From positions 849,320 through 913,319 of the forward strand of contig NZ_JACHGE010000001.1 in the NCBI RefSeq assembly GCF_014202225.1: DNA of 64,000 bases, written 5' to 3'. Position 1 is the stretch's first letter; each line of letters opens with the position of its first letter. The DNA comes from Algibacter amylolyticus. Lineage in GTDB: Bacteria > Bacteroidota > Bacteroidia > Flavobacteriales > Flavobacteriaceae. Both the position numbers and the translations under genes were made by a program. This document shows, piece by piece, positions 9,443-18,661 of this stretch. The notes beneath the pieces are model-generated. The model was not told where the DNA came from, made no database searches, and worked only from the letters and a program-made list of their open reading frames with translations.

Positions 9443-11193
9443 TTAGAGAGATGCTCATGTAAAATTAAAAACATGTCTTCGTTTTTAAATGGTTTTGTTA
9501 GTATGCCATCAAAATTTAGGGCACTGATTTTTTCTATTAAGTTGTCGTCTGGAATATTTGCTGTAAACGCAATGATTTTAAATTTTTCATCCAATTTTTT
9601 AATATGTTTTACCGCTGTAAACCCATTCATTCCTGGCATTTCTAAATCCATAAGTATAATGGATAAATCTGGGTGATCTTTAGCTATCTGCACAGCTTCT
9701 ATGCCGTTGTACGCTTTAAGAACTTTAGCTCCATTTTTTTCTAATAACTTAGAGGCATAGAGCATGCTAATTTTATTGTCTTCAGCAATAAGTATTTTTT
9801 TTCCTTTAAGAATAGAAGTTGTTATTTGGGTATTGCTAATTTGATTTTCAGTTTCAGTTAAAGCCTGGACTTTATTCAGTTTTAAAACAAAATAAAAATC
9901 ACTGCCTTCTTTTGGTGAACTAATAACGTTAATTTGAGAATTCATTTTCTCAATTATTGTTTTCGAAATGGCCAAACCTAAGCCTGTGCCACCAATGTTT
10001 AAAGAGTTTTTATCTCGAATTTGGTGAAAACTATGGAATACCTTTTTAAGATTTTCTTTAGCTATGCCAATACCAGAATCTTTAACAGAAAATAGAACGG
10101 CAGCAAAATCTATGGTTTGCAACTCTATTTTTGCAGAGAATTTCACGTAACCTTTATCGGTGTATTTAATGGCATTAGAAATTAGGTTTTGAAGTACTTG
10201 GGTAAGCCTTGATGCATCTGTATTCACATAAAAGTTTTTTAATACAGGATCGATTGAAAATTCGAAAACTAATTTTTTTTCTAAGGCTTTATTTTTAAAT
10301 GGGGTTACAACTTTATTAAGTAGATTATTTAAATTTTCAGGTTTGCTATTTAGCGTGAAGTTTCCAGACTCAATTTTATGAATGTCTAAAATATCATTTA
10401 CCAAGAAAAGCATTTGTTTACTGCTAAGCTCTAGGGTTTCGGTATGTTCGGAAAACGTATTAGCGTCCAACTCGTTTTTTTTATTTTGATCGAGTATTAA
10501 TTGTGTTATACCATGAACGCTACTTAACTGGGTTCGTAATTCATGGCCTAAATTAGATAGGACACGAGTTTTTTTATCCATTTGAATTTCTGCATTTTTT
10601 TTAGCCTTAATTAAAGCTAAAATGACATTGGAAGACACTACTACCAAAATAAATGAAAAAATTATAAATAGGGTAAAGCTTAAAATAGAGTTTGTAAAAA
10701 GTTTATTGTTAGCATGTTCTACTGCTAAATTTCCGGTGTTGTATTGTGGCGAAAAAACAATAATTAAAATGGTAAATAGTAAAACGATTAAGGCTAGAAT
10801 TATACTATTTTGCAAGTAGTTTTTATTTCTTTTATTTAAAAAAGGGATGGCGCATAGTAAAACATAACTATACATAAAATAGGATGTTGTTAGTCCTACA
10901 TTATAACACAAGTAAAGGGTGGTGGCACTTGCACAGGTAATAAATATTACGCTAGATAAAAATTGTTTTTTAAAATTGAAGTATAATTGAGCTGCTATAA
11001 AGAATAAGCTAACCACAAATATAGCAACACTTTTAGGCGTTTCGTAGTGCAGAATAGCATTTAATATGTAAATTAAAAGACCTGTTAAAAGGCCAATACT
11101 GTAAGTTATAAAAGTAAGTTGGTCTGCTCTACTGAGTTCCTTATATGGTGTTCTAGTTAAAAGTAAATTAATGTTTAATGATTTGAATTTCAT
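9439..11193 (-). CDS. Hybrid sensor histidine kinase / response regulator (first of a tandem pair)
   Basis: 584 aa, same architecture as the downstream gene: about six membrane segments in residues 25-195, His217 (NLGHELRTQ), ATPase motifs LISNAIKYT (337-345), DSGIGI (372-377) and GGTGLGLAIS (401-410), receiver Asp516 (LMDLEMP) and Lys567 (TKPF). The two proteins are alike along their whole length, so the pair arose by tandem duplication and may work as a heteromer or a divided relay. It is the first gene of the two-gene operon. No cognate output regulator lies beside it. Confidence 0.92.
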   Translation of the reverse strand: MKFKSLNINLLLTRTPYKELSRADQLTFITYSIGLLTGLLIYILNAILHYETPKSVAIFVVSLFFIAAQLYFNFKKQFLSSVIFITCASATTLYLCYNVGLTTSYFMYSYVLLCAIPFLNKRNKNYLQNSIILALIVLLFTILIIVFSPQYNTGNLAVEHANNKLFTNSILSFTLFIIFSFILVVVSSNVILALIKAKKNAEIQMDKKTRVLSNLGHELRTQLSSVHGITQLILDQNKKNELDANTFSEHTETLELSSKQMLFLVNDILDIHKIESGNFTLNSKPENLNNLLNKVVTPFKNKALEKKLVFEFSIDPVLKNFYVNTDASRLTQVLQNLISNAIKYTDKGYVKFSAKIELQTIDFAAVLFSVKDSGIGIAKENLKKVFHSFHQIRDKNSLNIGGTGLGLAISKTIIEKMNSQINVISSPKEGSDFYFVLKLNKVQALTETENQISNTQITTSILKGKKILIAEDNKISMLYASKLLEKNGAKVLKAYNGIEAVQIAKDHPDLSIILMDLEMPGMNGFTAVKHIKKLDEKFKIIAFTANIPDDNLIEKISALNFDGILTKPFKNEDMFLILHEHLSK

Positions 11194-11699
11194 TTAAAAT
11201 ACGTGCTTCATAATGCTTCTTGCTGCTTGTGTTGTAAGAATTGTAGTTGCTTAACATGCAATTAAGTGTTTTTTAGCGATATATTCAAACATTTTAGCGA
11301 TGTTTTAGATGAATTGTTTAACTATTTAATTTTTAAGTCAAAACTTTATCTTTATTATAAATTAAAAGGCACTCAACATATTTTTTTTCATGTTGGGTTG
11401 TGTTGAAATCAAAAAAAGTCTTTATGGCTAAAGCTGAATCTAGGTCTCTTTTATTTGAAGCGTTATGGTTTGACAATGCGTGTGTTATTTGTAGTTAAAA
11501 ATAATGCTGGTCTTTGTTTTTTTTAAACTTGAAACCATGAATAATTATTACTACGATCGAGCATTTAACATTCAATGTCAATTTAATAAAATAAAGATGT
11601 GACTTTCTAAAAACAGTAGTGTCTAATAAATGCTATTAATCAATGAAAGAGGGTCTTTAAGAAATTAAGGCTCTTTTTTTTTATAATAGTTTCTCCTAT
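11194..11699. other. 506-bp intergenic region with an orphan plus-strand terminator
   Basis: No supported protein gene. A hairpin CTCAACAT/ATGTTGGG lies at 11372-11397. A terminator-like hairpin at 11646-11682 points along the plus strand, yet no plus-strand gene ends here: the genes on both sides are on the minus strand. A weak -7-like TATCTTTA is at 11347-11354, but no TTG lies at the right distance. This could be an unannotated plus-strand RNA, or just the end of antisense transcription into the receptor gene. Confidence 0.4.
11646..11682 (+). terminator. Terminator-like hairpin with T9 tail, no upstream gene
   Basis: AAAGAG + CTTTAA, GAAA loop, TTAAGG + CTCTTT (3-nt bulge on the left arm), then a T run. 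Read on the minus strand it has only three T's, so it would be a poor terminator in that direction. Confidence 0.6.
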
Positions 11700-14207
11700 T
11701 TAAAATTCGCGCTTGCCAAATTCACTATCTATAAATTTAGATTTGTTTTTTACCGTATTAAATGTGTAAGATAGGTTTAAAGTAATCATATCGACCTCGT
11801 AAACATAATTGGTGGTTGTGTAAAATTGATTAGGCCTAGAGGTGGTTATACGTTGTTCGTTAGTGTTAAGCATTCCCATGTCTATATTCTGCCATTGTAA
11901 GGTCGCCGATAAACGGTTGTCCATAAATGTTTTTTTGAACGTTAGATTTGGTGAGTAAAATCTTGAATCTTCGCCCATAGCGGTATTTCTATCCGATAGA
12001 TAATTGAAGGTAAACTGTATCGAGGCATTATCCCAAAATGAATATGTTGAGTTTAAATTTAAAGAGTAAATAGTCGATTTGCTATCAATTTTATAAGTTC
12101 GCTCAACGCCATCTCTGTGGTTAAAATTTAGTACACCATCAATAGCATAATTATAAATGTTTGCGCCAATAATATTAGTCCAGTTTTTTGTTGGTTTAAG
12201 TGTTGCTCCAAACTCTAATCCAATAGCGTTACTTTTCCCTACGTTAGAGTATACACGGTTTATAATGCTGTCAATAACTTCTCCTGAAGCTTCGTATGCT
12301 AAAGTGTTTACACGATTTATTACGTTATCTACATGTCTAAAATAAGCTGTAGCATAAATGGAGTTACCTCCTTTTATTTTTTTTGTAATGCCAACTTCGG
12401 CTAAATCTATAAATTCTGGTAATAAGGTGTTATCGCCTTGTTCAAATACTTCAGAATGTTCACGCTCCGCAAAGCTATTCATCTTTAAAGTGGTTGTGCG
12501 TTCTACTCTTTTACTGTAAGCGGCTTTAATTTTTGTTTTATCGTTTGCCGTATATTGTAAAGAGGCAGAAGGGAATAATTTTACAAAGTCGTATTTGTAA
12601 ACATTGGGTGTTGTTTCGCTTTTTAAGGCTTCGGTATACGTTCTATCCATAGACTCTAAACGTACACCAGCAACATAATCCCATCTGTCCTTTTTAGCGG
12701 TTAATTGCGCATAACCCGAATGTATTTTACGTTTTAATTCTATATCGCTAGAAAACTCTGTTACTAAATTGCCGTCGCGCTCATAAACAAACTCACCTGT
12801 ATGATCTATGTTTCTGTATTGGTAGCCTGTTTCAAGAGTGCCAAAAGAAAAAGGTTTCCATTGGTAATCAAGATTAAAACGGGTACCATATAATGGATTA
12901 TCGTTTGTGTTGTATTCTTGTTGGTATATAATGCTATTATCAGGATGTCCTAAGTTATCATTTTCTGTTGGTCCTCCCAAAAAGGTGTATTCATATAAAA
13001 AAGACGTTGATAATTTAGAGTCGTTGCTAAATTTGTGTGCATAGTCTAAACTACCTAAAGCAAAATCACCTTTTCTAACTCTTAAGTTGTGGTTGTAATA
13101 TTCAAAAGTATATAGTCTATTATCGCTTCCAATAGGTGAAATCGCATGATTGTCGTAATACACAATATCTGCAAGACGCTCTTTTGTATGTTTTCCGGCA
13201 AATAGGCCAAATGAAAATTCATTGTTTTCGTTAGGCGTAAAATCTAAGTTTAAACGTCCGTTATAACTAATATCATCAAAACTACGTTCGCCATCCGATG
13301 GTAAAAAAGTAGTTTTATTTTCCAGTTGGTTAACAATAAACATTTCGCCTTCGCGACGTCCGGTTTTATCGTTTCGCTGGTAGCTAGCACCTAAAGAGAA
13401 GTTCCATTTATCGCTACGCTTATTTATGGTAGCATCTATTCCATAACGTTGGGCAGGAACTTTTGTGTTGTATGGTTCTATTGAAGGTAATCCACCTCGC
13501 AGGTTTACTTGGGCAAAAGTACCATTAATGGCTCCTTTTTTTGTTTTAATATTTAAAATACCTCCTTTACCTTCTGGGTCATATTTTGCTGATGGTGCTG
13601 TAATAAGTTCTATAGTTTCTAAAGCATTTGCTGGTAATTGTGCTAAAATCGCACTAGCATCGCCTTGTGTTGGTTTTCCGTTAACCAATACTGTAAACCC
13701 TTTACTGCCACGAACACTTATTTCGCCTTGGCCATCAACGGTTACCGATGGTAAATTTTTTATAACATCAACAGCATTGCCGCCTTCGCTATTTTGATAG
13801 GTTTTAGTATCGAAAACTTGACGGTCAATTTTATGCACCACGGCAGATCGTTCGGCCTTTACAAGAACTTCGTTTAATTGGCTCCCTAAAGTTAGTTTTA
13901 GAGTCCCTAGATTTATGGCTTGTCCTTTTTTGTTAACCTTTATAGTATCCGTTTTTAAGGAGGTGTATCCCATAAAAGAGGCGTTAATAGTATAGGTTCC
14001 AGTTTTTATGTTTTCTAAGTTAAAAAACCCTTCAGTATTTGTTATTACACCAGTAATTAGGTTGCCCTCAATGTTATATAGGGCAGCTGTTGCATATTCT
14101 AAAGGTTCGTTGCTTTCGGCATCGATAATTTTTCCTGTAATTTGACTATGTATTAATTGGGTTGTAAAAAAGAAAAGGATTAAAAGCGTCGAAATTCTTG
14201 TTTGCAT
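11700..14207 (-). CDS. TonB-dependent receptor family outer-membrane beta-barrel protein
   Basis: 835 aa. Signal peptide (about 1-21, ending IHSQ), then a carboxypeptidase-regulatory-like fold (GKIIDAESNEPLEYATAAL, about 25-110), a plug domain with VDGQGEISVRGSKGFTVLVNG (split about 156-176), and a long C-terminal barrel ending in an aromatic-terminated strand. This is the OMP_b-brl_3 type common in Flavobacteriia rather than the SusC type: it is shorter than SusC and has no SusD partner. Substrate unknown. It is divergent from a LacI-type regulator, which may or may not control it. Confidence 0.88.
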   Translation of the reverse strand: MQTRISTLLILFFFTTQLIHSQITGKIIDAESNEPLEYATAALYNIEGNLITGVITNTEGFFNLENIKTGTYTINASFMGYTSLKTDTIKVNKKGQAINLGTLKLTLGSQLNEVLVKAERSAVVHKIDRQVFDTKTYQNSEGGNAVDVIKNLPSVTVDGQGEISVRGSKGFTVLVNGKPTQGDASAILAQLPANALETIELITAPSAKYDPEGKGGILNIKTKKGAINGTFAQVNLRGGLPSIEPYNTKVPAQRYGIDATINKRSDKWNFSLGASYQRNDKTGRREGEMFIVNQLENKTTFLPSDGERSFDDISYNGRLNLDFTPNENNEFSFGLFAGKHTKERLADIVYYDNHAISPIGSDNRLYTFEYYNHNLRVRKGDFALGSLDYAHKFSNDSKLSTSFLYEYTFLGGPTENDNLGHPDNSIIYQQEYNTNDNPLYGTRFNLDYQWKPFSFGTLETGYQYRNIDHTGEFVYERDGNLVTEFSSDIELKRKIHSGYAQLTAKKDRWDYVAGVRLESMDRTYTEALKSETTPNVYKYDFVKLFPSASLQYTANDKTKIKAAYSKRVERTTTLKMNSFAEREHSEVFEQGDNTLLPEFIDLAEVGITKKIKGGNSIYATAYFRHVDNVINRVNTLAYEASGEVIDSIINRVYSNVGKSNAIGLEFGATLKPTKNWTNIIGANIYNYAIDGVLNFNHRDGVERTYKIDSKSTIYSLNLNSTYSFWDNASIQFTFNYLSDRNTAMGEDSRFYSPNLTFKKTFMDNRLSATLQWQNIDMGMLNTNEQRITTSRPNQFYTTTNYVYEVDMITLNLSYTFNTVKNKSKFIDSEFGKREF

Positions 14208-14370
14208 GTGTTTAATGTAATTAATTTAGTGAAATATAGTCCGTTTTATACTTGTAATATTTGGGCAAAACTAAACTAATAATTATAATTTTAATACGGA
14301 TATTTAAAAATGTATTGCGTATTATGTGGGTTGTATTTTAAAAATGAATATATTTAAAACTTATTTTTAC

Positions 14371-14397
14371 TTGAACGGTTTACAAGTACTAATTTTG
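14371..14397 (+). promoter_or_regulatory. Probable promoter of the LacI-type regulator
   Basis: TTG at 14371-14373 and TAATTTTG at 14390-14397 (16-bp spacer) match the Bacteroidota promoter. The start codon is 30 bp further on. Confidence 0.5.
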
Positions 14398-14426
14398 TAA
14401 ATTGCTATTTTATCTTAATAAATTAT

Positions 14427-15431
14427 ATGGTTACACTAAAACAGCTGGCAAAAGAATTAAATGTATCTATATCAACAGTTTCTAAAGCTTTGAATAATAG
14501 CGAGGAAATTGGTGAAGAAACAGTAAGACGCGTTAAAGAGCTGGCCAACTTGTATAACTATAGACCCAATAAGGTTGCTTTAAGTTTAAAAAATAATAAA
14601 ACTAAAACTATTGGTGTTATTATTCCTAATATACTTAATCGCTTTTTGGCCAAAGTGCTTTTTGGTATTGAAAGAGAAGCTTCCAAACATGGTTATAATA
14701 TTATAACATGCATATCCAACGAATCGTTAGCCAAAGAAAAAGAGAGTTTACAATTTTTGGCTAATGGAAGTGTTGATGGTTTTATTTTATCTGTGTCGCA
14801 AGAGTCGCAAATGAATAATGAGGTAGACCATTTTAAAAACACTATTAAACAAGGCTTGCCAATTGTTATGTTTGATAGGGTGGCCCACGATGTTATGTGC
14901 GATAAAGTTATAGTTGATGATTTTGATGCCACTTATAATGCCACGAAAAGCTTAATAGAAGAAGGCAGAAAGAAAATTGTTTTTATAAGTAATATTAATG
15001 ATATAAGTGTTGGTAAGTTAAGAGAACGCGGTTATAATAAGGCTATTTTAGAGACTGGGAAGTTAGAAGCCTTGGTTTTAAAAATCAAGAAGAAAGACGA
15101 TACGGCTAAAAAAATCAAATCCTTTTACAAGAAAAATAAGAATATTGAAGGTGTAATAGCTGCCGATAGTTCTTCTGGAATCATTGCGCTTAATACGGCT
15201 GTTAATTTAGGATTGAAGGTACCAAAAGATATTTCTGTAATCGCTTTTGCGAGTAAATCGGACTCAAATCATACAATTCCTCGATTAACGACCATCAGGC
15301 AGCATGCAAAAGTAATAGGTACACATGCAGCCGAATTACTCATAAATCGTATGCAAAATACAGGAGTAGAAAAGGATATGAAGACAAAAATCATAAAAAC
15401 AAGCTTGATTAAAAACAATTCTACGTTGTAG
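14427..15431 (+). CDS. LacI-family transcriptional regulator
   Basis: 334 aa. N-terminal helix-turn-helix (TLKQLAKELNVSISTVSKAL, residues 3-22), then the hinge helix with YRPNKVALSL (about 47-56), then a periplasmic-binding-protein-like effector domain starting TIGVIIPN. Such proteins bind dyads with a central CG and release or bind on sugar-type ligands. It is divergent from the outer-membrane receptor gene. The pectin locus more than 20 kb away carries CG-centred operators but contains no regulator of its own in view; a link to this gene is possible but unsupported by position. Confidence 0.93.
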   Translation: MVTLKQLAKELNVSISTVSKALNNSEEIGEETVRRVKELANLYNYRPNKVALSLKNNKTKTIGVIIPNILNRFLAKVLFGIEREASKHGYNIITCISNESLAKEKESLQFLANGSVDGFILSVSQESQMNNEVDHFKNTIKQGLPIVMFDRVAHDVMCDKVIVDDFDATYNATKSLIEEGRKKIVFISNINDISVGKLRERGYNKAILETGKLEALVLKIKKKDDTAKKIKSFYKKNKNIEGVIAADSSSGIIALNTAVNLGLKVPKDISVIAFASKSDSNHTIPRLTTIRQHAKVIGTHAAELLINRMQNTGVEKDMKTKIIKTSLIKNNSTL

Positions 15432-15766
15432 CTGAATACCTCTATAACGGATTTTTATGTATTTCATCGATAAAAAATCGTGCATTTCATCGAATATTTC
15501 ACTTTTTTTCGAAAAAACTAGGCAAAAATATTTGTCTTAATATATTTTCGCATCCCTTAGTTGAGCGATCCGTATTTCCCTAAGTTCAATTAAGAAGAAT
15601 TAATCCATGTTGACTTTTTAAGTCATTTCCCTCAGTAAATTTATTTACAGAATCGTTTTGCATTGTATGTATTCGATTTGATTTTAATAAAAATTTTCAA
15701 GAAATTTTTGTTGGAAATGCTATTTTTTTAAATAGATATAATCTTGTAACCTTAAAATTTGAATAT
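15432..15766. promoter_or_regulatory. 335-bp control region of the small lipopeptide gene with repeated motifs
   Basis: The motif CATTTCATCGA occurs twice within the first 75 bp (around 15458 and 15483). Three direct repeats TCCCTnAGT lie at 15553-15561, 15577-15585 and 15628-15636. A -7-like TAATCTTG (15739-15746) precedes the start codon at 15767. The repeats are candidate regulator sites, for instance for the response regulator encoded just downstream; this is inference. Confidence 0.45.
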
Positions 15767-15916
15767 ATGAAAACCCTAAAAATTACATTAATTACAGCAC
15801 TTTTTTTTACATTTTTATCTTCTTGTACTAAACAAGATTTAACAGAAGATGATTTACAAGTAATACCTGATACAGAACAACCTGTTCCTCATACTGGAGG
15901 TCAAGGTCAAGATTAA
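15767..15916 (+). CDS. Small secreted lipoprotein, 49 aa
   Basis: A 49-residue frame with ATG at 15767 and TAA at 15914-15916. It has a lipoprotein signal: Lys at 2 and 5, a hydrophobic stretch, then lipobox LSSC with Cys at 20, leaving a mature peptide of about 30 residues that is acidic and ends in GGQGQD. It is followed at once by a strong terminator and then by a TPR sensor kinase and its regulator. The lipobox, composition and isolated control region argue that it is real. Its place suggests a signal, or an accessory to the kinase. Function unknown; the link to the kinase is inference from position. Confidence 0.75.
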   Translation: MKTLKITLITALFFTFLSSCTKQDLTEDDLQVIPDTEQPVPHTGGQGQD

Positions 15917-15940
15917 GTAATAATCTTAATATAATATAAG

Positions 15941-15972
15941 TCCCATATAATTTATTTTATATGGGATTTTTT
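15941..15972 (+). terminator. Strong terminator between lipopeptide and kinase genes
   Basis: Perfect 10-bp stem TCCCATATAA (15941-15950) / TTATATGGGA (15957-15966), 6-nt loop, then a T run. It should make the lipopeptide transcript far more abundant than any read-through into the kinase gene. Confidence 0.85.
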
Positions 15973-16047
15973 ATACCATAAATCTAATTGGGAAAAATCG
16001 AAAAATTATAAATACATTTGGAAATAGACTTAATGTACCATTTTTAA

Positions 16048-17886
16048 TTGAAAAATTTAATACGATATTCTCTTTTACTATGTTGTTTTCTAGGAATGCA
16101 AGCTCAAACCGAGTTGGCTACTAAAAAAATTGATTCCTTAAAAATAACGCTATTAGAGAGTAAGGGTCGAGATTCTATTTTTACAGCAAAACAGAATTAC
16201 AAAATAGGTGAGCTTTACAGGAAGTATATATTAAGTGATAGTGCATACTTATATTTCTATAAGGCCGAAAAAATATTTAGAAAATACAATTATAAATTTG
16301 AAACAGCTGCAACCCTTTTTGGTATTGCTGTTTGTCAAACTTACGATAAGGATTATACTGGTAGCGAGTCTACATCTATTGAGGCACTAACCCTATTAGA
16401 AAGTTTAAGTGAAACTAACGATGTTAAAAAATACAAAGCTTATATTAATAATAATTTAGGTATTGTTTTTAATGAACTTGGGCTTTATGAAGAGTCTATA
16501 AAATATCATAAAAGAGCCTTAGAGTTAAAACAGGATTTAGAAGGCAATTTTGAAAGAAGTATAGGGCTGTCTGAAAACAATATTGCGTTTACCTACAAAA
16601 ATTTACAGCAGTATGAATTAGCCTTAAAAGGCTATCAGAAAATTTTATCGAATACTAAATTAATAAATAATTATCCAGATGTGCATGTTTTAGCCTTAGG
16701 GAATTATGCTAATACACTCTATCTTTCTAAAAATTTAAAGCAGCTTCCGGGTCTCTATTTAAAAGCCTTAAATATTTGCGATAGTGTTAATGATACTTAC
16801 AATTCCATTATTATTCTTCAACATTTAGCGGAGTATTACAATGACTTTAATCAAAAAGATTCGGCTAAATATTATGCTTATAAGGCAAAAGGTATTGCCG
16901 AGGCTTACAATAATGATGATTTATTAAAGTCCCTTTTATTAATTTCAGAAATAGAAACGGGTGAATTATCTAATAAATATTTAAAAGATTATATTTCGCT
17001 AAGTGATAGTTTGGAACGTAGTGAAAGATTAAATCGCGATAAATTTGCCAGAATTAGGTACGAAACTAATAAAATAGAGCAGCAAAATATTCAAATTGCT
17101 AAGGAACGTATGTGGCTTTTTATTATATCAGTAGTCATTGTTTTAGCATCATTTTTGTTGTATTTAGTTATTGCTCAGCGAAATAAAAATATTGAATTAC
17201 AGTTTAAGCAAAAACAACAAGAAGCCAATGAGGAAATTTATAACCTTATGTTATCTCAAAATGAAAGTGTAGAAGAAGCTAGAGATTTAGAAAAGAAAAG
17301 AATTTCTCAAGAGCTTCACGATGGTGTCTTGGGGCGCTTGTTTGGTACGCGTTTAAGTTTAGATAGCTTAAATATGAGTAATAGTGAAGAGGCTATTAAA
17401 ACTAGAGAACAATATATTGATGAGTTAAAAATAATTGAGGATGATATTAGAAAAGTATCTCACGAATTAAATACCGATTTTGTGTCGGGTTCTGGTTTTT
17501 CAGATATTATTAAAACTCTAATTGAAACGCAAACTTTAGCCTATAATTTGGATTATGAGTTAACACATGATGATGATATTTCATGGGACTTTGTGGGTAA
17601 CAAAATGAAAATTCATATCTATAGAATTATACAGGAAACACTTCATAATATTTATAAACATGCCAAAGCAAGTGTTGTTGAAATTAGCTTTAAATTAAAA
17701 AATAATGTAATTTGCTTAACGATTAAGGATAATGGATCTGGTTTTGATATTAACCGAGCAAAATCAGGTATTGGTTTAAAAAACATGAATTCTAGAATTA
17801 AAGAATTGAATGGAACTATAAACATAACATCTAAAAAAAACATGGGAACTCAAGTAGTTATTGAGGCTCCTATACTCCAAACCTAA
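16048..17886 (+). CDS. TPR-containing sensor histidine kinase (HisKA_3 type)
   Basis: 612 aa, TTG start at 16048. No ATG gives a signal peptide, and the TTG yields a clean one ending in MQAQ near residue 20. The periplasmic part (about 25-340) has tetratricopeptide-like helical repeats (for example NNLGIVFNELGLYEESIKYH). A single membrane helix spans about 355-376. The cytoplasmic part has a short coiled coil, then HisKA_3 with His424 (ISQELHDGVLG) and a HATPase domain (HNIYKHAKAS, DNGSGFD). This NarX/DesK-like type pairs with LuxR-class regulators, and one follows after 2 bp. The TPR sensor suggests that it binds a peptide or protein ligand. Confidence 0.9.
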   Translation: MKNLIRYSLLLCCFLGMQAQTELATKKIDSLKITLLESKGRDSIFTAKQNYKIGELYRKYILSDSAYLYFYKAEKIFRKYNYKFETAATLFGIAVCQTYDKDYTGSESTSIEALTLLESLSETNDVKKYKAYINNNLGIVFNELGLYEESIKYHKRALELKQDLEGNFERSIGLSENNIAFTYKNLQQYELALKGYQKILSNTKLINNYPDVHVLALGNYANTLYLSKNLKQLPGLYLKALNICDSVNDTYNSIIILQHLAEYYNDFNQKDSAKYYAYKAKGIAEAYNNDDLLKSLLLISEIETGELSNKYLKDYISLSDSLERSERLNRDKFARIRYETNKIEQQNIQIAKERMWLFIISVVIVLASFLLYLVIAQRNKNIELQFKQKQQEANEEIYNLMLSQNESVEEARDLEKKRISQELHDGVLGRLFGTRLSLDSLNMSNSEEAIKTREQYIDELKIIEDDIRKVSHELNTDFVSGSGFSDIIKTLIETQTLAYNLDYELTHDDDISWDFVGNKMKIHIYRIIQETLHNIYKHAKASVVEISFKLKNNVICLTIKDNGSGFDINRAKSGIGLKNMNSRIKELNGTINITSKKNMGTQVVIEAPILQT

Positions 17887-17888
17887 CT

Positions 17889-18563
17889 ATGACCGAAAAA
17901 ATTAAAATTTTAATGATTGATGACCATCCGATGATTATCGAAGGGTATCAAAACACATTGCAATTCACCAAAAAAAGTAATCAAGAGTTAACCATTGATA
18001 TTGCAAATAATTGCGATGAAGCCGTGAAATTTATGGATAAATCTATAGAGGTAGAACGCCCTTATAACCTTTTATTTGTGGATATTAGTTTACCACCGTC
18101 TACCGATGGTTCTATGAGCTCGGGTGAAGATTTAGCCGAATATGCCAGAAAGGTGTTGCCTAATGCGAAAATTATAGTGTTAACTATGTTTAACGAGTCT
18201 TTTAGAATTCATAATATTATTAAAACTATAGATCCAGAAGGGTTTTTAATTAAAAGCGATTTAACGTCTAGAGAATTAGCTAGTGCTTTTCAAGCCGTAT
18301 TATATAATCCGCCTTTTTATAGCGGTACGGTAAATAGTCATATAAGAAAAACAATTGCTACAGATATTGTAATAGATGATAAAAACCGAAAAATTTTACA
18401 TTTACTCTCTCAAGGTATAAAAACTAAAAACTTGGTAACACATTTAGACATTTCTTTAAGTGCTATAGAAAAACGGAAGAAGCAACTTCGAGAAATTTTT
18501 GAAGTTCGCGACGGTCAAGATGAAACACTGCTAGATGAAGCCAGAAAAAAGGGTTTTATCTAA
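17889..18563 (+). CDS. LuxR/NarL-class response regulator
   Basis: 224 aa. Receiver domain: acidic pair DDHP at 10-13, phospho-acceptor Asp65 (LFVDISLPP), Thr in VLTMFN and Lys in LIKSD. The C-terminal helix-turn-helix lies at about 165-215 (ILHLLSQGIKTKNLVTHLDI), somewhat diverged from classic GerE. It starts 2 bp after the kinase stop, so the two are cotranscribed and are almost certainly a cognate pair. Candidate target sites are the TCCCTnAGT repeats upstream and the TTACGGG/CCCGTAA dyad downstream. Confidence 0.92.
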   Translation: MTEKIKILMIDDHPMIIEGYQNTLQFTKKSNQELTIDIANNCDEAVKFMDKSIEVERPYNLLFVDISLPPSTDGSMSSGEDLAEYARKVLPNAKIIVLTMFNESFRIHNIIKTIDPEGFLIKSDLTSRELASAFQAVLYNPPFYSGTVNSHIRKTIATDIVIDDKNRKILHLLSQGIKTKNLVTHLDISLSAIEKRKKQLREIFEVRDGQDETLLDEARKKGFI

Positions 18564-18581
18564 GAAATATGCCGTTGGAAG

Positions 18582-18621
18582 AAAAAAAATCAATTTTTTT
18601 TAAAAAAAATTGATTTTTTTT
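18582..18621. terminator. 40-bp perfect AT palindrome, probable terminator
   Basis: AAAAAAAATCAATTTTTTTT is followed directly by its exact reverse complement, ending in a nine-T run. The pairing is AT-rich with one G-C pair per arm. It lies 18 bp after the response-regulator stop and works in either direction. Confidence 0.6.
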
Positions 18622-18661
18622 TGCTCTCGAAACCCTTGCTCCTGCTAGGGTTTACCCGTTG

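Noticed and set aside
11424-11498. 24-codon plus-strand frame (MAKAESRS...) in the 11194-11699 gap
   Set aside because: Too short, no start signal, no lipobox or family; may simply be chance.
13465-13797. 110-codon plus-strand frame inside the outer-membrane receptor gene
   Set aside because: It is antisense to the plug domain of the receptor, with no family resemblance.
14427-15431. The LacI-type gene as the proven regulator of the pectin operators
   Set aside because: Only the style of the operator (central CG) fits. Position, more than 20 kb away beside an unrelated receptor gene, gives no support; kept only as a candidate.
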